Shown: positions 1 through 4,184 of the stretch, in pieces
Layout of the letters: each line of letters begins with the position of its first letter
Position numbering within the stretch: the stretch's first letter is position 1
Assembly: GCA_044871085.1 (NCBI GenBank)
Contig: JBIOZI010000392.1
Coordinates: 1-5,474 of the forward strand
From: CADEED01 sp044871085
Lineage (GTDB): Bacteria; Pseudomonadota; Gammaproteobacteria; Steroidobacterales; Steroidobacteraceae
Direction of reading: 5' to 3'
Length of the DNA: 5,474 bases
The notes under the pieces: model-generated
Databases searched by the model: none
What the model was told of the DNA's origin: nothing
What the model saw: only the letters and a program-made list of their open reading frames with translations
Position numbers and translations under genes: made by a program

Positions 1-408
1 ACGCCGAGCCTGGTCTCGACCACCACGAAGCCTGTGTGGAACTCGGGGCTGGTGGTGAAGAGCACGGCCGACAACGTGGTGTACGACAGCGTGCTCGCGC
101 TCGCCGGTGCGCGTCCGGCCGATCGCGACAGCGTCGACCGGCGCGTGGTTGCGGAGGTGAAGAGCCGCACCGGCTACACCATCAACTGCGTCACCGGCGA
201 CGGCAGCGCCCGCTGTGCCCTGAACGGCGGCGGCTGGCCCGTGTACGCGCAGAACCGCCGCCCGCTCACGCTGCCGGCGGACCAGGCCACGGTGACGGCG
301 AGCGGCTACTCGAATCTCGAGCTATGGCTGCAGCAACTGGATGCGCAGCTCGCCGGCGTCGTCGCGGCGCAGGCGCCCGGCACGGTGCGGGACATGGCGA
401 TCCGCTGA
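1..408 (+). CDS. C-terminal end of a pectate lyase-like polysaccharide lyase (5' partial)
   Basis: The frame is open from the first base and ends at TGA 406-408, so this is the last ~135 residues of a longer protein. The GTG at 34 is an internal valine codon: no Shine-Dalgarno precedes it and family-like sequence surrounds it. The visible part has the tail motif I associate with family 1 pectate lyases and related parallel beta-helix enzymes: a block reading VLALAGARPADRDSVDRRVV, then a GGGWPVY segment, then GYSNLELWLQQL, which resembles the 'GYTNLEEYLN' ending of that group. Such enzymes cleave pectic polymers by beta-elimination outside the cell. The catalytic helix core lies off the left edge, so activity cannot be judged. 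Two cysteines (the CVTGDGSARC stretch) sit just before GGGWP, where I recall a shorter turn. I am confident it is coding, and moderately confident of the family. The gene ends in a hairpin terminator, so it is probably a separate unit from the xylan operon. Confidence 0.72.
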   Translation, partial: TPSLVSTTTKPVWNSGLVVKSTADNVVYDSVLALAGARPADRDSVDRRVVAEVKSRTGYTINCVTGDGSARCALNGGGWPVYAQNRRPLTLPADQATVTASGYSNLELWLQQLDAQLAGVVAAQAPGTVRDMAIR

Positions 409-419
409 GCGATTCGGAC

Positions 420-462
420 GGGGTCTGCCCCCATTTGCGGGAATGGGGTCGGACCCCTTTTT
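420..462 (+). terminator. Hairpin terminator with T-run, REP-like sequence
   Basis: Bases 420-435 pair with 442-457 over 16 positions, with one G-U pair (426/451) and one mismatch (428/449), closing a 6-nt loop (436-441). Five T residues follow (458-462). It starts 11 nt after the lyase stop codon, the expected place for a Rho-independent terminator. Each arm is itself close to the palindrome GGGGTCNGACCCC, a motif I recall as dispersed, REP-like repeats in proteobacterial genomes, so it may be a repeat recruited as a terminator. Confidence 0.75.
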
Positions 463-467
463 CACGC

Positions 468-496
468 TTGACTATGGTAGCGCTATCGGAGATAAC
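468..496 (+). promoter_or_regulatory. Predicted sigma70 promoter of the xylanase–esterase operon
   Basis: A -35 box TTGACT (468-473, 5 of 6 to consensus) is separated by exactly 17 nt from a -10 box GATAAC (491-496, 4 of 6, with the ATAA core). Transcription would start near 503, giving a leader of about 100 nt before the ATG at 607. It lies directly after the upstream terminator, and the spacer contains a palindromic operator, both of which support a real, regulated promoter. No experimental start site is visible from sequence. Confidence 0.6.
475..488 (+). promoter_or_regulatory. Candidate XylR (LacI-family) operator 1, in promoter spacer
   Basis: The 14-mer TGGTAGCGCTATCG matches the xyl-box I recall from Xanthomonas (TGGTAGCGCTAACA) at 12 of 14 positions, and contains the perfect palindrome TAGCGCTA (478-485) with the central CG typical of LacI-family sites. 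It occupies the space between the -35 and -10 boxes, so a bound repressor would block RNA polymerase. The regulator itself is not in the window. The consensus is from memory and the functional assignment is inference, strengthened by the xylanase downstream. Confidence 0.6.
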
Positions 497-509
497 GGCC
501 GGGCGGACA

Positions 510-523
510 AGGTAGCGGTAACA
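510..523 (+). promoter_or_regulatory. Candidate XylR (LacI-family) operator 2, downstream of start site
   Basis: The 14-mer AGGTAGCGGTAACA also matches the recalled xyl-box at 12 of 14 positions, differing at positions 1 and 9. Its centre is 35 bp from that of operator 1, a little over three DNA turns, and it would cover roughly +8 to +21 of the transcript. Two matches so close together in 200 bp of non-coding DNA argue against chance, although this copy is less symmetric. Confidence 0.45.
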
Positions 524-606
524 TTTTTCCTGGTCGATAGGAAGCCAAGAGCAACCGACAGAAAAAAATCATTTCGCGATACGCATCAATCACGAAGGGG
601 AATTCC

Positions 607-1647
607 ATGATTGTTAGTCTCAAGGATGTCGCCACCGGCGGCAGAAGAGTCATTGCGGCATTCGTTTTCATCGCGGCGCTGTGCGCATCGCCCGCCAACG
701 CCCAATGTCTGAGCGCCAGCCAGACGGGCACCAACAACGGCTTCTACTATTCGTTCTGGACCGACGGCGGCGGATCGACCTCGTTCTGCCTGCAGGGCGG
801 CGGCCGCTACACGTCCCAGTGGAGCAACGTCGGCAACTGGGTCGGCGGCAAGGGCTGGAACCCGGGCGGCCGTCGCGCCGTCACGTACTCCGGCAGCTTC
901 AACCCCTCCGGCAACGCGTATCTCGCCCTCTATGGATGGACGACGAATCCGCTGGTGGAGTTCTACATAGTAGATAGCTGGGGCACGTTCCGGCCGCCGG
1001 GCGGACAGGGATTCATGGGCACGGCCACCAGCGACGGCGGCACCTACGACGTCTACCGCACGCAGCGGGTCAACGCCCCGTCCATCGAAGGCACGCGGAC
1101 GTTCTACCAATACTGGAGCGTGCGGCAGCAGAAGCGCGTCGGCGGCACCATCACCTCGGGCAATCATTTCGATGCCTGGGCCGCGTATGGCATGAACCTG
1201 GGCACGCACAACTACATGGTGCTGGCCACCGAGGGGTTTCAGAGCAGCGGCAATTCCGACATCACCGTGGGCGGAGCGGCCAGCAGCTCGGGCGGCGGCG
1301 GCGGCGGTGGAACCAAGAGCTTCACGGTGCGCGCGCGCGGCGTCGCCGGCGGCGAGTCCATCACGCTGCGGGTGAACAACAGCAATGTCGCCACCTTCAC
1401 GCTCGGCACCGCCATGCAGAACTTCACGGCCTCGACCACGCTGAGCGGCGGCATCACGGTTGCGTACACCAACGACGCCACCGGCCGCGACGTGCAGGTG
1501 GACTACATCATCGTGAACGGCGCGACGCGCCAGTCCGAGGCGCAGAGCTTCAACTCCGGGCTGTATGCCAACGGGCGTTGCGGCGGCGGCTCGAACAGCG
1601 AATGGATGCACTGCAACGGCTCCATCGGCTACGGCAACACGCCGTAA
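607..1647 (+). CDS. Secreted GH11 endo-1,4-beta-xylanase with C-terminal CBM60-like module
   Basis: Predicted to cleave internal beta-1,4 bonds of xylan outside the cell. The ATG is preceded by GAAGGGG (594-600) at 6 nt. Residues 1-32 form a signal peptide (R13-R14, hydrophobic 15-27, cleavage after SPANA before Q33). The GH11 jelly roll spans about 34-222. The nucleophile is E118 in PLVEFYIVDSWG, the acid/base is E209 in LATEGFQSSG, and the thumb is PSIEGTRTFYQYWSVR (158-173). N77 in VGNWVGGKGW aligns with the residue that sets pH optimum in family 11. Asn there suggests a near-neutral rather than acidic optimum. A serine and seven-glycine linker (226-235) leads to a ~110-residue module (237-346) resembling CBM60, a calcium-dependent xylan binder: NDATGRDVQVDYI (289-301) and a cysteine pair C325/C336 flanking GGGSNSEW. 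All key residues are present and length is normal for this architecture. It is the first gene of an operon with the esterase at 1657. Family assignment is very secure; CBM60 is likely. Confidence 0.96.
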   Translation: MIVSLKDVATGGRRVIAAFVFIAALCASPANAQCLSASQTGTNNGFYYSFWTDGGGSTSFCLQGGGRYTSQWSNVGNWVGGKGWNPGGRRAVTYSGSFNPSGNAYLALYGWTTNPLVEFYIVDSWGTFRPPGGQGFMGTATSDGGTYDVYRTQRVNAPSIEGTRTFYQYWSVRQQKRVGGTITSGNHFDAWAAYGMNLGTHNYMVLATEGFQSSGNSDITVGGAASSSGGGGGGGTKSFTVRARGVAGGESITLRVNNSNVATFTLGTAMQNFTASTTLSGGITVAYTNDATGRDVQVDYIIVNGATRQSEAQSFNSGLYANGRCGGGSNSEWMHCNGSIGYGNTP

Positions 1648-1652
1648 GGGGG
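1646..1652 (+). promoter_or_regulatory. Shine-Dalgarno of the esterase, overlapping the xylanase stop
   Basis: AAGGGGG begins inside the xylanase TAA stop (1645-1647) and ends 4 nt before the ATG at 1657. The overlap means ribosomes terminating on the xylanase sit on the next gene's binding site, which favours translational coupling and fixes the esterase start. Confidence 0.7.
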
Positions 1653-1656
1653 ACAC

Positions 1657-3612
1657 ATGCGCACACTAACTACCGCGTTCCAGCGGACGCTGTTCCGTTC
1701 GCTGCTCGTTCTTGCCTTCCTCGGCGCGACCGCCCAGGCACAGACCTTCTGGCTCGAGGCCGAATGCGGCCAGGTCGGATCGTCATGGGCGCGCACCACG
1801 GATGCGGCGGCGTCCAATTCGCAGTACGTGGTGATTCAGCCCGGCCTGAACAGCACGGCCGGCGCGCCCGCCGACACGGCGGGGCACGTCTCGTTTCCAT
1901 TGAGCGTGACCCAGGCCGGCACGTATCGCGTGTTCGCGCGCATGCTGGGGCCGACGGCGAACGACGATTCCTTCTGGGTCCGCATGGACGGCGGCGCCTG
2001 GGTGATGTGGAACAACTGGTGGAACCCAGCCTGGATCTGGAGCCAGTTCCCGAACACCTTCAGCCTGGGCGCGGGCAACCACACGCTGACGTTCGCCTAC
2101 CGCGAAGACGGCGCAAGGCTCGACAAGCTCAACGTCACGACGGCGACCGCGCTGCCCACCGGCACGGGCTCGCCGGCGACCAACTGCGCGGTGGGACCGG
2201 CGCTCTCGGTGGCACCCGCGGCGGTGACGGTGGGCGCGGCGGCCAGCAGCACCGCGACCTTCAACGTCACCTCCAACACGAGCTGGACGGTGGCCGTCAA
2301 TCAGCCCTGGCTGTCGGTCAATCCCGCCTCCGGCTCGAACAACGGCACGGTCACCGTCACGGCGCAGCAGAACACCGCCGCCGCGGCACGCGGCGCCGGC
2401 GTCACGGTGTCGGCCACGGGCGCGGCCGCGCAGACGGTGAGCGTGACGCAGAGCGGCACGGGCGGAGGCACGGCCTGCACCGCGCCGTCGATTCCGTCGT
2501 TCGCGGCCCTGCCTAACAACTCCTTCCTGCCGGACCCGTTCATGTTCCTGAACGGGACGCGCATGACCACCAGGGGCGAGTGGGCCTGCCGTCGCGCGGA
2601 GATCGCCGCGCTGGCGCAGGAGTTCGAGTACGGCGCCAAGCCCAACACTCCCTCCGCCAACACCACCGGCTCGCGCAGCGGCAACACGTTGACGGTGAAC
2701 GTGACGGACAACGGCCGGACGCTGACCTTCAATGCGGCGGTGACGTATCCCAGCACCGGTACCGCCCCGTATCCGGCCGTCATCGGCATCGGCGCGTCGA
2801 GCCTGAACAACGCGGCGCTCTCGAGCCTCGGCGTGGCGGTCATCAATTTCCCGAACGACCAGATCGCCCAGCAGAACGGCCAGGGCTCGCGGGGCGTGGG
2901 CCGGTTCTACGACCTGTACGGCAGCGGTCATTCCGCCGGCGCGCTCATGGCCTGGAGCTGGGGCGTGAGCCGGTTGATAGACGCGCTCGAGAAAACCCCG
3001 GCGGCGAACATCGACGCGGGCCGGCTCGGGGTCACGGGGTGCTCGAGAAACGGCAAGGGCGCACTGGCGGCGGGCGCGTTCGACGAACGCATCAAGCTCA
3101 CCATCCCGCAGGAGCCGGGCTCCGGCGGCTCGGGCACCTGGCGCGTATCGAACGCGATGCTCTCGCAGGGGCAGAGCACGCAGACCCTGGGACAGATCGT
3201 GGGTGAGAACGTCTGGTTCCGCGCGAACTTCGGCCAGTTCGCGAGCGCGGTCAACAAACTACCGTTCGACCATCACGCCATCGAAGGCCTGGTCGCGCCG
3301 CGCGCATTGCTGGTGATCGAGAACAACATCCTGTGGCTGGGCCCGCAGAGCTCCTGGACCGGGGCGAACGCGGCGCACCGGGTGTGGGAAGCGCTGGGCA
3401 TCGCGGATCGCATGGGGTACTCGCTGACCACCGAGCACGGCCACTGCAGCTTCCCGGCCTCGCAGCAGGCGGAGGTGAATGCCTACGTGCAGAAATTCCT
3501 GGTCGGCGGCGGCACGGGAAACACCAGCGTGATGCGCAACGATCCGGGCGTGCCGTTCAACCAGGGCACATGGATCAACTGGAGCACGCCCGCGTTGTCG
3601 GGCGGCTTGTGA
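1657..3612 (+). CDS. Secreted CBM35/6-like–BACON–CE15 glucuronoyl esterase
   Basis: Predicted to hydrolyse the ester between xylan 4-O-methyl-glucuronic acid and lignin alcohols, helping detach xylan from lignin. Order: signal peptide 1-28 (cleavage after AQA, before Q29); CBM6/35-like beta-sandwich about 30-161, starting with the EAE motif (34-36) typical of these modules, rich in Trp and ending REDGARLDKLNVT; BACON-type domain about 183-266 (NTSWTV, PWLSVNPASGSNNG, ending VSVTQSG); CE15 domain about 274-626. The nucleophile is S463 in GCSRNGKGAL, the acid is probably E486 in IPQEPGSGG, and the base is H596 in EHGHCSFP. E555 in LLVIENN occupies a second position where some bacterial members carry the acid. 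C462 and C597 flank the nucleophile and histidine, and C274/C311 match another fungal CE15 disulfide; the third fungal pair is absent (GSGGSGTW instead of a Cys). The last ~25 residues are an unassigned tail. The start is set by the SD at 1646-1652. Catalytic-family assignment is secure; the N-terminal CBM family is less so. Confidence 0.93.
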   Translation: MRTLTTAFQRTLFRSLLVLAFLGATAQAQTFWLEAECGQVGSSWARTTDAAASNSQYVVIQPGLNSTAGAPADTAGHVSFPLSVTQAGTYRVFARMLGPTANDDSFWVRMDGGAWVMWNNWWNPAWIWSQFPNTFSLGAGNHTLTFAYREDGARLDKLNVTTATALPTGTGSPATNCAVGPALSVAPAAVTVGAAASSTATFNVTSNTSWTVAVNQPWLSVNPASGSNNGTVTVTAQQNTAAAARGAGVTVSATGAAAQTVSVTQSGTGGGTACTAPSIPSFAALPNNSFLPDPFMFLNGTRMTTRGEWACRRAEIAALAQEFEYGAKPNTPSANTTGSRSGNTLTVNVTDNGRTLTFNAAVTYPSTGTAPYPAVIGIGASSLNNAALSSLGVAVINFPNDQIAQQNGQGSRGVGRFYDLYGSGHSAGALMAWSWGVSRLIDALEKTPAANIDAGRLGVTGCSRNGKGALAAGAFDERIKLTIPQEPGSGGSGTWRVSNAMLSQGQSTQTLGQIVGENVWFRANFGQFASAVNKLPFDHHAIEGLVAPRALLVIENNILWLGPQSSWTGANAAHRVWEALGIADRMGYSLTTEHGHCSFPASQQAEVNAYVQKFLVGGGTGNTSVMRNDPGVPFNQGTWINWSTPALSGGL

Positions 3613-3628
3613 GGCGCGACTAGATAGC

Positions 3629-3660
3629 CGCGGGCGCCGGCCGGCCGGCCGGCGTCCGCG
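3629..3660. terminator. GC-rich palindrome between convergent genes
   Basis: Bases 3629-3644 pair with 3645-3660 with a single G-U (3634/3655). The core 3636-3653 is a perfect 18-nt palindrome made of repeated CCGG units. It starts 17 nt after the esterase stop and ends 6 nt before the stop of the converging minus-strand gene. That is the right place for a bidirectional terminator, but no T-run follows on either strand, so it could instead slow or protect transcripts. Confidence 0.5.
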
Positions 3661-3666
3661 ACCTTG

Positions 3667-4047
3667 CTAGTGCCTGGCCACCGAATCCGTCGTGCGTGCC
3701 GCCTGCGGCGCGGCGCCGTTGCTGGCGAGTGAGTCGCCGGCGGCCCGCAGGGAGTCGGCCAGGCCGGTCATGCGCGCCGCGGTGTCGTGATCGGAGGGAA
3801 ACAGTCGCTGCGCCATGCGGTTGATGGTCATCGCGAAGTCGCCCAGCCGCTTCGCGGCGTTGACGTGGTCCAGGCTGGATTCGCGCACCGACCGCCTGAT
3901 GTTCACGACGTGCGCGAGGATGCGGCCCAGCGTGCCGGCCTCGGCAGGCGCTTTCGGCAGGCGTCGCTGGAAGATCTCGCGCAGCTGCGCTTCGGCATCT
4001 TCGAGCGGATTATCGGCTGATGGTGTGACGTTCATGTCAACCACCAT
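3667..4047 (-). CDS. Small helical hypothetical protein, 126 aa
   Basis: I do not recognise a family. The product has no signal peptide, no membrane segment and no cysteine, so it is probably cytoplasmic. It is mostly predicted amphipathic helix: LEDAEAQLREIFQRRL (about 15-30), then TLGRILAHVVNIRRSVRESS, then LDHVNAAKRLGDFAMTINRMAQRLF, then a Thr/Ala/Ser-rich tail (about 86-126) likely to be partly disordered. Arg/Glu-rich heptad-like spacing suggests helical-bundle or oligomer formation. Two starts are possible: ATG at 4047, with no clear SD, or ATG at 4035 (MNVTPSAD), preceded by a weak GGTGG about 5 nt away. The second may be the true one. It converges on the xylan operon and is not visibly related to it. 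Overlapping plus-strand frames read as low-complexity Arg/Ala-rich shadow sequence, which is why the minus strand was chosen. Its existence as a gene is likely but not certain. Confidence 0.6.
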   Translation of the reverse strand: MVVDMNVTPSADNPLEDAEAQLREIFQRRLPKAPAEAGTLGRILAHVVNIRRSVRESSLDHVNAAKRLGDFAMTINRMAQRLFPSDHDTAARMTGLADSLRAAGDSLASNGAAPQAARTTDSVARH

Positions 4048-4108
4048 TACAGGTTGGGCGCCGTTTGTCGAAGGGCGAAGGCCGCTGATCGGGGGTATCG
4101 AACGCCCA

Positions 4109-4118
4109 CACGTACGTG
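4109..4118. promoter_or_regulatory. 10-bp perfect palindrome upstream of the minus-strand small gene
   Basis: CACGTACGTG is perfectly self-complementary and lies about 60-75 bp upstream of the candidate starts at 4047/4035, in a 137-bp non-coding gap. It could be a protein-binding site. I could not identify a convincing -35/-10 pair for the small gene beside it, and a 10-bp palindrome can occur by chance, so this is weak. Confidence 0.2.
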
Positions 4119-4129
4119 CGCCGGGCGCG

Positions 4130-4157
4130 CCGGCCCGCCCCCTGCGGGGCGAGCCGG
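4130..4157 (-). terminator. Hairpin after the repeat-protein gene
   Basis: Bases 4130-4141 pair with 4146-4157 (11 pairs, one C/A mismatch at 4135/4152) around the 4-nt loop 4142-4145. It begins 28 nt past the minus-strand stop at 4185. No T-run follows on the minus strand, so it is a plausible GC-type terminator or processing stem rather than a canonical one. The rest of the 4048-4184 gap shows nothing I can name. Confidence 0.4.
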
Positions 4158-4184
4158 GCGCCGGTTGCTGCTATCTGCCTCTGC

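Noticed and set aside
34..408. GTG at 34 as a true gene start giving a 124-aa protein
   Set aside because: No Shine-Dalgarno, the frame is open upstream to base 1, and the sequence resembles the tail of a longer lyase.
497..606. Riboswitch or attenuator in the ~100-nt leader of the xylanase
   Set aside because: I found no strong stem pairs or known aptamer motif; only an A-run (about 561-568) and the SD stand out.
483..737. Minus-strand 84-aa frame across the xylanase promoter, suggesting a divergent gene
   Set aside because: It covers the operators and the xylanase signal peptide codons, and its product has no recognisable features.
586..1656. Long minus-strand frame opposite the xylanase
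   Set aside because: Ala/Arg/Val-rich low-complexity product typical of antisense frames in high-GC DNA; the plus strand encodes a complete GH11 with all catalytic residues.
1578..2931. Plus frame 1578-2516 and minus frame 1783-2931 overlapping the esterase
   Set aside because: Arg/Gly/His-rich shadow translations without recognisable domains; the esterase frame is unambiguous here.
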